A DNA stretch of 51,257 nt from UBA1046 sp964624395 (lineage in GTDB: Bacteria > Bacillota > Clostridia > Saccharofermentanales > DTU023), in contig CAZUWY010000002.1 in assembly GCA_964624395.1 (NCBI GenBank), forward strand, positions 1-51,257, in the 5' to 3' direction. Below are positions 16,530-24,525 of the stretch, one piece after another. The notes under the pieces were generated by a model that ran no database searches, was not told where the DNA came from, and was given only the letters and a program-made list of their open reading frames with translations. A program made the translations under genes and the position numbers. The number at the start of each line of letters is the position of its first letter. The first letter of the stretch is position 1.

Positions 16530-17591
16530 TTAATCCAGCTCCAAAAGTTCTTTTGGTAGGGAGGATAGTACTTCATTTGCCCCTTCGGGCATTATGACAA
16601 TAATATCTTCTATTCTGATGCCGCCCCATTCCTTGATATAAATGCCTGGTTCTACCGACACAGTTGTATAAGCAGGCAATATATCATCACTGCCGGGACG
16701 CATGCGTGGCTTTTCATGTACTTGCATACCGATACCGTGGCCCAAGCCATAGTCATAGCAGCCATCAGGCTCTTCAGCCATTATTAGCTTGCGTGCAAGA
16801 GCATCCGCCTCACCGGTTGTCATGCCCGCGGTTATATTGTCAATAGCATATTTTTGAGCTTTTAGCACTAATTCATAACGTTCTTTTTGCAATGGATCGG
16901 CTTTCCCCAGACAGACGGTTCGAGTTGTATCAGAACAATAACCATCTTTTTTAACTCCAAAATCAATTAAGACCAGGTCACCCTTTTGCAGCACACGTTC
17001 TGAAGATTCTGCATGCGGCACAAAGCTTTTTGCTCCAGAAGAAAGTAAAACATCAAAGCTCAGTCCATCAGCCCCAGCCTGATAGAGTTTATTAACTAAA
17101 ATATTTTTAGCCTGACGTTCAGTTAAACCTGGTTTTAACTCAGCTAAAAAAGCAGTGAAACCTCGATCTGAAACAGCCGCTGCCTGGCGCAGAAGTGAGA
17201 TTTCTTCTTCAGTCTTAACCATGCGCAGCTCTTCAATAAAGCCCCCACCCGGAAGTAAAGTATAGCCAGCGAGTCTTTCACTGATCTGCTGGTATTGGCG
17301 CCAGGAAAGCAAGTCATCTTCAAAAGCCAGATTGTTTAATTGAAGCTCTTTAAACTTATCCAGGGCTTTATCTATATCTCCCTTCAACACCTGATATTCA
17401 GCATAGTTCTCTCGAATCGTCTCGAGGTTACGCGAATTTGAAAACAAGTAAACCATGTCTTTGGTTAGCAATAATACGGCGGGGAAAAAATAATTGTCTT
17501 TATTGCATAACCAGTTCTTATTAGCTTCAGAGTTGATAAGATAGGCGTCAAATTCTGTTTCTTGCAGTTTTTGCTGAACTCTTCGATACAT
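16530..17591 (-). CDS. Xaa-Pro aminopeptidase / dipeptidase, M24 family
   Basis: Cytoplasmic metallopeptidase that cleaves peptide bonds before proline. 353 residues: an N-terminal creatinase-like domain (1-125) and a C-terminal pita-bread domain. The dinuclear metal ligands are visible in order: Asp in LIDFG, Asp in CSDTTRT, His in GHGIGMQVHE, Glu in VSVEPGIY and Glu in GGIRIED. Second gene of the operon, 23 bases after the aminotransferase and 16 before oppB. Its likely task is to open proline-containing peptides imported by Opp, freeing amino acids for fermentation. PepQ (dipeptides) and PepP or YpdF (longer peptides) cannot be separated by eye. Confidence 0.92.
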   Translation of the reverse strand: MYRRVQQKLQETEFDAYLINSEANKNWLCNKDNYFFPAVLLLTKDMVYLFSNSRNLETIRENYAEYQVLKGDIDKALDKFKELQLNNLAFEDDLLSWRQYQQISERLAGYTLLPGGGFIEELRMVKTEEEISLLRQAAAVSDRGFTAFLAELKPGLTERQAKNILVNKLYQAGADGLSFDVLLSSGAKSFVPHAESSERVLQKGDLVLIDFGVKKDGYCSDTTRTVCLGKADPLQKERYELVLKAQKYAIDNITAGMTTGEADALARKLIMAEEPDGCYDYGLGHGIGMQVHEKPRMRPGSDDILPAYTTVSVEPGIYIKEWGGIRIEDIIVIMPEGANEVLSSLPKELLELD

Positions 17592-17614
17592 ATTTTTTCT
17601 CCTTGCAGCTTTTG

Positions 17615-18529
17615 CTAATCTAAAAGGACACCATGCTGTTGGGTTAATTCATAAAAATCTTCGCTCAAAATTTTTGTTATTGATCCTGGAATGCTAGAGC
17701 CAATCTTTTTCCCATCGATTTCCGCTACTGGCACTACCTCGCCAACAGTGCCGCACATAAAGACTTCATCTGCATTGTAAAATTCATGTAAAGAGAGATT
17801 TCTCTCTTGCAGGCCAAATCCGTGTTTATCTGCTATCTGCATCAAAATCTCTCTAGTGATACCGGGAAGAATATAATCAATCTTAGGCAAAAGCAGCTCA
17901 TTATCTTTAACCATTACTAAAGTGCAGCTATTGGTTTCAGAGACAAAGCCTAATTCATCCAACATGATGGCCTCGTCAGCTCCCTGGCGATTGGCTTCAA
18001 TCGCTGCCATGATTTGATTTAACTGGTTGCAGTCATGAATCTTTGCATCCAAATAATGTGGGGAAAATCTTTTGAGCACCGAAGTGATAAGTTTAACGCC
18101 TTCTTTATTGAAAATAGGCTTTTTCTCATCTACGCAGAGCACAATGGAGCTCGGACCAATATTCATTTTGGGATTCATACCTGTAAGAGCCTTCAAGCCA
18201 CGAGTAACCTGCAGGCGAATATGAATGTCTTTGACACCAATTGCAAGATTGCGTCTAACCGTTTCTTTTACAATATCAATCAATTCAGCTGGGCTTATCC
18301 CGACTGATATATCCAAGCTTTTGCAAGATTCAAACAAACGCTTAACATGCTCTTCCAGCATAAAGATACGATTATCATAAACACGTATTCCTTCGTAGAC
18401 AGCATCGCCGTGCTGAAAACCACTGTCATATATCGAGATTTTCGCTTCGGTCTTGGGAACAAATTCTCCGTTAACATATTGAATTGTATCTGTTATAGTC
18501 CTACCATCCAAAATCCAGCTTTTTGACAT
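17615..18529 (-). CDS. Class IV (branched-chain / D-amino-acid) aminotransferase
   Basis: PLP aminotransferase of fold type IV. I start it at MSKSWILDG, which follows GAGGGAG; an in-frame start 11 codons upstream (18562) is less likely. 304 residues. Motifs: YVNGEFVP, the family signature YEGIRVYDNRIF-LEEH, the probable PLP lysine in DAKIHDCNQLNQI, and LDELGFVSETNSCTLV. YEGIRVY resembles branched-chain aminotransferases, but overall length and the substitution at the usual KSLN/NYLN site leave D-amino-acid transaminase open. It is the first gene of the operon. Given the D-alanine made by the ornithine route encoded nearby, a role in D-alanine or branched-chain keto-acid metabolism is plausible, but this is inference. 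Confidence 0.85.
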   Translation of the reverse strand: MSKSWILDGRTITDTIQYVNGEFVPKTEAKISIYDSGFQHGDAVYEGIRVYDNRIFMLEEHVKRLFESCKSLDISVGISPAELIDIVKETVRRNLAIGVKDIHIRLQVTRGLKALTGMNPKMNIGPSSIVLCVDEKKPIFNKEGVKLITSVLKRFSPHYLDAKIHDCNQLNQIMAAIEANRQGADEAIMLDELGFVSETNSCTLVMVKDNELLLPKIDYILPGITREILMQIADKHGFGLQERNLSLHEFYNADEVFMCGTVGEVVPVAEIDGKKIGSSIPGSITKILSEDFYELTQQHGVLLD

Positions 18530-18591
18530 TTGCCTACTCCCTCGTTGATAGTTATTTAGCATTTATAAAATGTTATAAGTGTCATTTTGAC

Positions 18592-18610
18592 ATACTGGTA
18601 TGACCAGTAT
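18592..18610. promoter_or_regulatory. FadR-type operator on the aminotransferase-opp promoter
   Basis: Perfect palindrome ATACTGG-N5-CCAGTAT. Its core TGGT-ATG-ACCA matches the known FadR-subfamily pattern TGGT-N3-ACCA. It overlaps the -10 element of the promoter at 18606-18634, the position of a classical repressor site. The divergent gene at 19062 encodes a FadR-subfamily protein, the obvious binder. Confidence 0.75.
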
Positions 18611-18634
18611 ATCTTTGAGTCAATTTACTGTCAA
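18606..18634 (-). promoter_or_regulatory. Sigma-A promoter of the aminotransferase-pepQ-opp operon
   Basis: Minus strand: perfect -35 TTGACA (18629-18634), 17-base spacer, -10 TATACT (18606-18611). Transcription would begin near 18599, giving a leader of about 70 bases before the ATG at 18529. The palindromic operator covers the -10 and start site. Confidence 0.75.
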
Positions 18635-18976
18635 TTCAGCTGCTGATCAAAATTCCATCAGATGATTTTTGCGAAAACGCTCGAACAAGCTATTAGATTT
18701 GTGGCTCATAAAGCTTGCCAAACTGTGTATGTCTATTTGTTAAGGTAAGGAGCAAATGCTTTTAAAGATTGTTTTGCTAAAAATAATACCTGGCAGCATA
18801 CATTCCTACTTTACCTAGGCATGGAAAGATTATTTATACTTTCTCTCTAGGCAAAAACAGAGATTAATCAAACTGCATAAACCGATGTGCTCTGCTTCTG
18901 ACGCATTGATTAAAGAAGCAATATTAATTGATTATTACTGCAGCTATTTATTTGATCGTTGGCTATATTTAACAAA

Positions 18977-18989
18977 TTGGTATTGCCAA
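18977..18989. promoter_or_regulatory. Probable autoregulatory operator of the FadR-type gene
   Basis: Inverted repeat TTGG-TATTG-CCAA whose core TGGT-ATT-GCCA resembles the operator at 18592-18610. It overlaps a plus-strand -35-like TTGCCA (18983-18988). A -10-like TAGAAT follows at 19005-19010 with a 16-base spacer, about 50 bases before the regulator start. Weaker than the first site but in a sensible position for autoregulation. Confidence 0.55.
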
Positions 18990-19061
18990 CAACCATTCGT
19001 ATGATAGAATTTGATTAGCCGCTTAAGCAAGCGTTAAATAATATTTTGATGGTAAGTAGAG

Positions 19062-19772
19062 ATGATGCAACAATTTTTTGAGCCAATCGAGAGCAATACT
19101 CAAATCTATAAGAAAATAATGTCGCAGATCCAAGATATGATATTTGCGGGACAGCTAAAAAAAGGTGATCGTCTTCCACCCGAGCGCCAGCTTGCCGACA
19201 TGCTTCATGTCGGCCGTTCTGCCTTAAAACAAGCATTAAGCGCATTAGAGGCATTGGGAATTGTTACCAGCAGGCACGGAGATGGTAATTATATTACCTC
19301 AGATAATATGGCAGTTTTTAATCCTTTGGCTCTTCATTTTTATCTCGATAATGGCGAAGAAAACGACATTTTGGAGTTTCGCTTCATTATGGAAATTCAG
19401 CTAGCTTCTTTAGCTGCCATGAAGATAACAGATCAGCAGGCTGAAAGCTTTGCCCTTTTAGTCGAGGAAATGAAAAATGCAAAAAGTATTGATGACCGCT
19501 TACATTACAATAATCTCTTTCACTTCCGCATCGTAGATATATGCAACAACTTAATCATTAAAACTATTTATGCTGATATTATGGGTTTAATCGCCGAGCA
19601 GATACGTCAGACAGACGGCTATTTATTCTATGAAAGTCATCGCCTGATATTTGAAGCCATCCGTAATCATCAGCCTGTGGAAGCTGCCAACGCCATGGCA
19701 GATCATTTCCAGCGCAAATTTCCTAATTACGAATATTACAAAGAACTTTTCCAGGGTAAAAATACAAAATAA
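19062..19772 (+). CDS. GntR-family transcriptional regulator, FadR/FCD subfamily
   Basis: DNA-binding repressor of 236 residues. N-terminal winged helix: GDRLPPERQLADMLHVGRSALKQALSALEALG-type segment (about residues 27-62), followed by the wing GIVTSRHGDGNYI. The C-terminal helical FCD ligand domain has the usual Asp and His positions that bind a metal: EFRFIMEIQ, FHFRIVDICNN, ESHRLIFEAI and AMADHFQRKF. Two ATGs stand together at the start; the RBS is weak (GGTAAGTAGAG). It is divergent from the aminotransferase-opp operon and convergent with arcA (67-base gap). FCD regulators usually sense organic acids or amino acids; the ligand here cannot be read from sequence. Confidence 0.92.
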   Translation: MMQQFFEPIESNTQIYKKIMSQIQDMIFAGQLKKGDRLPPERQLADMLHVGRSALKQALSALEALGIVTSRHGDGNYITSDNMAVFNPLALHFYLDNGEENDILEFRFIMEIQLASLAAMKITDQQAESFALLVEEMKNAKSIDDRLHYNNLFHFRIVDICNNLIIKTIYADIMGLIAEQIRQTDGYLFYESHRLIFEAIRNHQPVEAANAMADHFQRKFPNYEYYKELFQGKNTK

Positions 19773-19839
19773 CTGCCTACGGATTGTGCCATATTCTCAG
19801 CTGAAGAATTCAATCTGGCAATCTACTATCAATACTTAT

Positions 19840-21048
19840 TTACTCTCGCCATATCGGCATAGACATGCAGCGCGGTCCGCCTCGGCCTCTGGAAAGCTCG
19901 CTGGATGGAACTTTTAATAGTTCAACCCCTGCCTCTTCCAAGAGACGGTTGGTCACATGATTTCTGGAATAAACTATCACTTTACCCGGAGCTACTGCTA
20001 AAGTATTGGAGCCATCACTCCATTGCTCACGCTGTGCATCAATGGGATCTCCCCCGCCGCATCTAATCAGCTTAACCTGATCCTGGCCAAGATACTCCGC
20101 CAGTACCTGAGACAGCTCACCTTCTTTGGATTTGATTGCTACTTTCCCTTCCTGCCTGGAAAATTCGAAAAACTCCATTTCTCCTTCTATTTCAGGATGG
20201 ACGGTGAACATATCGTAATCGATCATTGTCAGGACAGTATCCAGATGCATAAAAGCTCTTTTGAAAGGAATCTTAATCGCCAGTATATACTTAAAACCAG
20301 CCTCTTGATTGATTATACGGTCGGCTAATAAACTAATAGCATCAATATTAGTTCTTTCGCTGATCCCCACAGCGACAACATCTTCACTTAAAACCAAAAT
20401 ATCGCCGCCTTCTAAAGGGTAGGAGGCAGTGCGCTCAAAATAACGAGTTAGGCCTTGAAAATCCGGATGGTACTTAAAGATATATTCGCCCAGCAAAGTC
20501 TCCCGCTGTCTGACATTTGTGTACATGCGACTGTGCGAGACCCCCTTGCCGATAAAACTAAAAGGATCGCGGGAAAAATAAAGATTGGGCATGGGTTCCA
20601 AGATCATCAGCTGGTTTTTTGCCGCGGGAGCTGGCAGCCTGATCGGCATTTCAGTATCGTTGTTTCTAATCCCGGCAATGAGAAGATCGATTAACTGCTT
20701 GGCATCAGAAAAATCAGCCAGCCATTCCGAAAGAGGCTCAATGTTAGCATGGTGGATTCCACCCTCATTCAAGAACTGCCAGAGAAAACGCCGCCGGATG
20801 TCCGGATCAGCAATAATTTCTGCCATCAGATCCTCGACATAGATTACTTCTACTCCGTTTTCTTGCAATACAGTGGAAAAATCATCATGCTCGAGACCGG
20901 CCAAATAGGCATCCGGCAGATCGTCGAATAATAGTCTTTCCATATTCGACGGCGTCAGATTGTCTATTTCTCTACCCGGCCTATGTAGCAAGACTCGCTT
21001 GAGCTTTTTGATTTCCGAAAACACATGAATACCGTTGGGTTTAATCAT
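19840..21048 (-). CDS. arcA: Arginine deiminase
   Basis: Hydrolyses L-arginine to citrulline and ammonia, the first step of the arginine deiminase pathway. About 402 residues, starting at MIKPNGIHVFSE after the strong RBS CAGGAGGGG; an in-frame start nine codons upstream is unlikely. Family motifs: MPNLYFSRDPF, LEGGDILVLSED, HLDTVLTMID, and the catalytic cysteine in GRGGPRCMSMP close to the C-terminus. It forms its own transcription unit between the aspC terminator and the convergent regulator gene. Together with arcC it supplies ATP, and its product would feed ornithine fermentation if an ornithine carbamoyltransferase exists elsewhere. Confidence 0.97.
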   Translation of the reverse strand: MIKPNGIHVFSEIKKLKRVLLHRPGREIDNLTPSNMERLLFDDLPDAYLAGLEHDDFSTVLQENGVEVIYVEDLMAEIIADPDIRRRFLWQFLNEGGIHHANIEPLSEWLADFSDAKQLIDLLIAGIRNNDTEMPIRLPAPAAKNQLMILEPMPNLYFSRDPFSFIGKGVSHSRMYTNVRQRETLLGEYIFKYHPDFQGLTRYFERTASYPLEGGDILVLSEDVVAVGISERTNIDAISLLADRIINQEAGFKYILAIKIPFKRAFMHLDTVLTMIDYDMFTVHPEIEGEMEFFEFSRQEGKVAIKSKEGELSQVLAEYLGQDQVKLIRCGGGDPIDAQREQWSDGSNTLAVAPGKVIVYSRNHVTNRLLEEAGVELLKVPSSELSRGRGGPRCMSMPIWRE

Positions 21049-21073
21049 GTTCCCCTCCTGCGGAAATATAGAC

Positions 21074-21079
21074 ATTATA
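21074..21079 (-). promoter_or_regulatory. Possible arcA promoter (-10 element)
   Basis: A perfect minus-strand TATAAT lies 25 bases before the arcA ATG. The best -35 candidate, TTGAGT, is 19 bases further upstream and overlaps the edge of the aspC terminator, so spacing is long. Presence of a terminator immediately before arcA makes a promoter here necessary. Confidence 0.5.
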
Positions 21080-21102
21080 AAATTATCAATACTGTTCTAC
21101 TC

Positions 21103-21138
21103 AAAATGCCGGATTTTCCCCTTATCGTCCGGCATTTT
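21103..21138 (-). terminator. Terminator after the V-ATPase/aminotransferase operon
   Basis: Perfect 11-base-pair stem, AAAATGCCGGA with TCCGGCATTTT (21103-21113 and 21128-21138), 14-base loop. The A/T ends of the stem give short T-tracts on either strand. It stands between the class I aminotransferase stop and arcA. Confidence 0.75.
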
Positions 21139-21205
21139 CTTACTTTGCTTCTTTGATTATTATCTCACTCATCTTAGCAGCTGGCAATAAAACTGCCTTT
21201 TGCAC

Positions 21206-22366
21206 CTATGCCAGCACATTTTTGAATATTTCAACAGCCTCTTTGATCTCTTCTTGTGAGCAGGCATAGCTGATTCTAATATAATGCTCAAATCCCTGGC
21301 CAAACGCCGATCCCGGAGCTAGAGCAACCCCGTGATCTAGCATCAGGTCGCAAAACTGATCTCCTGTCATAGCCAGTTTTTCAATTCGGGGAAAAAGATA
21401 AAAAGCCCCCTGCGGAAGATTGCACTCAATTCCTTCTATTTCTTGCAGGCCGGCGACAAGTAGATCGCGCCGCAATTTAAATTCCTTCACCATTTCCTTT
21501 GTAAAGGATAAACAGGAGTTAAAGGCTACAGCTGCACCTTTTTGAGCAAAAGATGTGGCGCAGGTGGAAAAAGACTGATGGGCCTTAGCCAGATAAGGAA
21601 TATGCTGAGGTGCTGCTATCAGATAGCCAATCCTCCAGCCTGTCATCGAAAAAGTTTTGGAGGCTGAATTGATTACCACAGTACAATCTTTCATCTCCGG
21701 CAGATTGCGGATGCTGTGATGAGTACCGTGAAAAAGAAATTGGTCATAGGTTTCATCAGAGATAACAAAGAGATCTTTTTCCAAAGCTAAAGAGGAAATC
21801 TTCATTAAACTGTTTAAATCTATAGCTTTGCCGGTGGGATTACCAGGGCTGTTGATAACAATGCCCCGCGTCTTCTCCGTGATATGCTCTCTCATCTTCT
21901 CTGGATCAATGGCAAAATCGTCATCAAGACTTAAAGGAAATTCAACGATTTCAAGCCCGAGCATTTTGGCACTGTCCCAGTAGACAGGAAAAAATGGACT
22001 GGGTACTAAGATTTCATCACCCGGTGCAAATAAAGCAAGCAGTGCACAGGTGATGGCCTCACAGGCTCCGGCGGTGACAATAATTTCGCACTCGGGATCA
22101 AAAACAATATTATTTTCCGTCTTTTCTTTGTTTGCGATCGCCTGACGCAGCTCTTTGATGCCGAGCATAGGTGTATAGTGGACAAAACCTTCATCAAGAG
22201 CTATTTTTGCTGCCTCTTTAGCTGGTAAGGGTGAGTCAAAATCGGGTTTGCCAATTTCCATATGGATAATTCTTTTGCCCTCTTGCTCCAGGCGGCTGGC
22301 TTTGTTAAATATATCGTAAAGACCGCCATCCATGGAAATTTCCGCAAAGTTACTGTTTCTTAGCAT
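21206..22366 (-). CDS. Class I pyridoxal-phosphate aminotransferase (aspartate type)
   Basis: Transfers amino groups between an amino acid (probably aspartate, alanine or an aromatic one) and 2-oxoglutarate. 386 residues from the ATG giving MLRNSNFAEIS, preceded by AAGGGGAAGG. Motifs of the I-gamma AspC group: MEIGKPDFDSP, HYTPMLGIKELRQAI, INSPGNPTGK, ISDETYDQFLF, the PLP lysine in SASKTFSMTGWRIGY, and the C-terminal arginine in HYIRISYA. It follows ntpD by 59 bases with no terminator between, so it may be the last gene of the V-ATPase transcript. An exact substrate cannot be assigned by eye. Confidence 0.9.
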   Translation of the reverse strand: MLRNSNFAEISMDGGLYDIFNKASRLEQEGKRIIHMEIGKPDFDSPLPAKEAAKIALDEGFVHYTPMLGIKELRQAIANKEKTENNIVFDPECEIIVTAGACEAITCALLALFAPGDEILVPSPFFPVYWDSAKMLGLEIVEFPLSLDDDFAIDPEKMREHITEKTRGIVINSPGNPTGKAIDLNSLMKISSLALEKDLFVISDETYDQFLFHGTHHSIRNLPEMKDCTVVINSASKTFSMTGWRIGYLIAAPQHIPYLAKAHQSFSTCATSFAQKGAAVAFNSCLSFTKEMVKEFKLRRDLLVAGLQEIEGIECNLPQGAFYLFPRIEKLAMTGDQFCDLMLDHGVALAPGSAFGQGFEHYIRISYACSQEEIKEAVEIFKNVLA

Positions 22367-22424
22367 TATCCTTCCCCTTGGCCACAATAAAAGCAGCTTA
22401 CAGTTTTAGCCAAACTTTAATCTG

Positions 22425-23138
22425 TCAATTATCTTGCAACTGGTATTTTTTATTAGCTTTAATCTTGGCCGCAACAATCATATCTTTGACTTTCATCAGT
22501 CTGGTCAGATTGCCGCGCTCGTTTTCCTCCATCTTCATGGTGATTGATCTGATCAGCTCGATTAATTCTGGAATCAGCACATATTCAAGGGAATTTACCC
22601 GCCGTCTAGTCCTTTCTATTTCAAAAGCCATCAGCTGTGCCTGGTTTTCTTTTTCTGCCAGTTTCAGCATTAGGGGGAAAGCTTCTCTCAAGGCATCAAT
22701 AGCCTGATCAAGTTCGCCCGAGACTGAGGTCATGCCGTAAGGTAGGCTGCCCGCACCCAAGGAAAGATCAAGTTCCATATCTTCATCTGCACCAGCTTTC
22801 TGCTTGAGCGCAGGTAGATTAAAAAGGGGCGAAATAACACCCATAGTGTTGATTTCGCTGATCTTCAGTTCCAGCGGCGGCAGACCGGTAAGCAGGGCAG
22901 ATTCTACAACTGAGGCCTGCATGGTTGCACGGGCCAAAACCATCTCCTGATTGGCCTTGTCCAGGTATTCCTCCACCTCAACCCTAAGTTTGGCAGTTTC
23001 TGACACCAGTTCCAGGAACTGGCGCATCAACTCATCCCTTTTGTCTTTCAAAAGCTTATGTCCGCGGCGAGCCGTTCTCAGCTGATCTTTCAGCCGCAGC
23101 AATTCCATTCTGTTGGGATTGGCTCGACGTTTAGCCAT
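22425..23138 (-). CDS. ntpD: V-type ATPase subunit D
   Basis: Central rotor shaft subunit of the V1 head. 237 residues, mostly two long coiled-coil helices at the ends: RMELLRLKDQLRTARRGHKLLKDKRDELM at the N-terminus in part, and RTRRRVNSLEYVLIPELIE near the C-terminus, both conserved in the family. The start ATG is 2 bases past the subunit B stop. The central insert, about residues 80-150, is less conserved. Last ATPase gene of the operon. Confidence 0.95.
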   Translation of the reverse strand: MAKRRANPNRMELLRLKDQLRTARRGHKLLKDKRDELMRQFLELVSETAKLRVEVEEYLDKANQEMVLARATMQASVVESALLTGLPPLELKISEINTMGVISPLFNLPALKQKAGADEDMELDLSLGAGSLPYGMTSVSGELDQAIDALREAFPLMLKLAEKENQAQLMAFEIERTRRRVNSLEYVLIPELIELIRSITMKMEENERGNLTRLMKVKDMIVAAKIKANKKYQLQDN

Positions 23139-23140
23139 GA

Positions 23141-24523
23141 TCAGCCCTCCAGTCCCTCAATATAGTACTTGTCAATGAAATGATCATGCACGCGCTTAAG
23201 TTCATTTTTAGGCAGAATTGATAAGAGCTCCCAGCCCAGACTTAAGCTCTCTTCAATCGAACGGCCGGTATCAAAGCCCTGTGACACATATCTCTCCTCA
23301 AACTGGTCAGAGAAATGAGCATAGATCCTGTCAACTTCAGAAAGAGCCTCAGAACCTAAAATAACCTCCAGCTCCTTGGCATCCTTGCCGCGAGAATAAG
23401 CTGCAAAAAGCTGATTCATGGTATCCGCATGATCTGCTCTGGTCTTATTTTCACCTATGCCCTTGTCCTTGAGACGTGAGAGGGAGGGCAAGACATCGAC
23501 CGGCGGGCGCAGGCCACGGCGGTGCAGATCACGGCTCAAAATAACCTGCCCTTCCGTGATATAGCCGGTCAGGTCGGGGATCGGATGAGTTTTATCGTCA
23601 TCCGGCATGGTCAAAATAGGCACCAGGGTGATGGAACCGCGATTGCCTTTTTTCCTGCCTGCTCTTTCATATAAACTGGCCAGATCTGTATAGAGATAAC
23701 CCGGATAGCCACGGCGGCCCGGGACCTCTTTGCGGGCAGCGGATACTTCCCGCAAAGCTTCGGCATAATATGTTATATCCGTCATCAATACCAGCACATG
23801 CATCTCCCGATCAAAGGCCAGGTATTCCGCCGCAGTCAGAGCCATCCTGGGAGTGGCGATACGTTCAATGGCGGGGTCGTCTGCCAGATTTATGAACATG
23901 ACCGCCCGTTCAATAGCGCCTGTATTGGTAAAATCGCGAATAAAGAAATCCGATTCTTCAAAAGTAATACCCATGGCGGCAAAGACAACAGCAAATTTAT
24001 CATCTGTGTTTAAGACTTTCGCCTGCCTGGCGATCTGTGCAGCCAAGAGATTATGAGGCAGTCCCGAGGCGGAAAAGATTGGCAGCTTTTGCCCGCGCAC
24101 CAAAGTATTAAGCCCATCTATTGCCGAAACACCGGTCTGGATAAATTCATTGGGATAATCGCGGGCTGCCGGATTAATAGGCGTACCGTTAATATCGCGC
24201 ATCGCCTCCGGGATCAGGGCAGGGCCTCCATCGATCGGAACCCCCATGCCGTCAAACACTCTGCCCAGCATATCACTTGAAACTGCCAGTTCCTGGCCGC
24301 GTCCATGAAAACGCACCTTGGATTCTTCCACATTGATTCCGATCGAACTTTCAAAAAGCTGAACCAAAGCTTCAGAGCCAGAAATTTCCAGCACTTTGCA
24401 ATGCCTGATCTCGCCGTTTGGCAGTACTATTTCCGCCAGCTCGTCATATTTGACATTTTCCACGCCGCGCACCAGCATCAAGGGGCCGGCCACTTCCTCA
24501 ATAGTACGATATTCTCTAGCCAT
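23141..24523 (-). CDS. ntpB: V-type ATPase subunit B
   Basis: Non-catalytic nucleotide-binding-fold subunit alternating with A in the V1 hexamer. 460 residues, the family length. Recognisable: N-terminal beta barrel (MAREYRTIEEVAGPLMLV), FIQTGVSAIDGLNTLVRGQKLPIF, no P-loop at the position where A has one, and VPGRRGYPGYLYTDLASLYERAGR. The C-terminal helical part ends in a Gly/Glu-rich tail. Spacing of two bases on both sides fits tight translational coupling. Confidence 0.97.
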   Translation of the reverse strand: MAREYRTIEEVAGPLMLVRGVENVKYDELAEIVLPNGEIRHCKVLEISGSEALVQLFESSIGINVEESKVRFHGRGQELAVSSDMLGRVFDGMGVPIDGGPALIPEAMRDINGTPINPAARDYPNEFIQTGVSAIDGLNTLVRGQKLPIFSASGLPHNLLAAQIARQAKVLNTDDKFAVVFAAMGITFEESDFFIRDFTNTGAIERAVMFINLADDPAIERIATPRMALTAAEYLAFDREMHVLVLMTDITYYAEALREVSAARKEVPGRRGYPGYLYTDLASLYERAGRKKGNRGSITLVPILTMPDDDKTHPIPDLTGYITEGQVILSRDLHRRGLRPPVDVLPSLSRLKDKGIGENKTRADHADTMNQLFAAYSRGKDAKELEVILGSEALSEVDRIYAHFSDQFEERYVSQGFDTGRSIEESLSLGWELLSILPKNELKRVHDHFIDKYYIEGLEG

Positions 24524-24525
24524 AA

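Larger units (their letters stand above)
18530..19061. other. Divergent control region between the aminotransferase operon and the FadR-type gene
   Basis: About 530 bases without a gene. It contains the leader, promoter and operator of the leftward operon (18592-18634) and the promoter and operator of the rightward regulator (18977-19010). Just before the operator on the left is a second inverted repeat, TGTCA-TTT-TGACA. The central part, roughly 18640-18960, is AT-rich, and I see nothing I can name in it. Confidence 0.5.
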
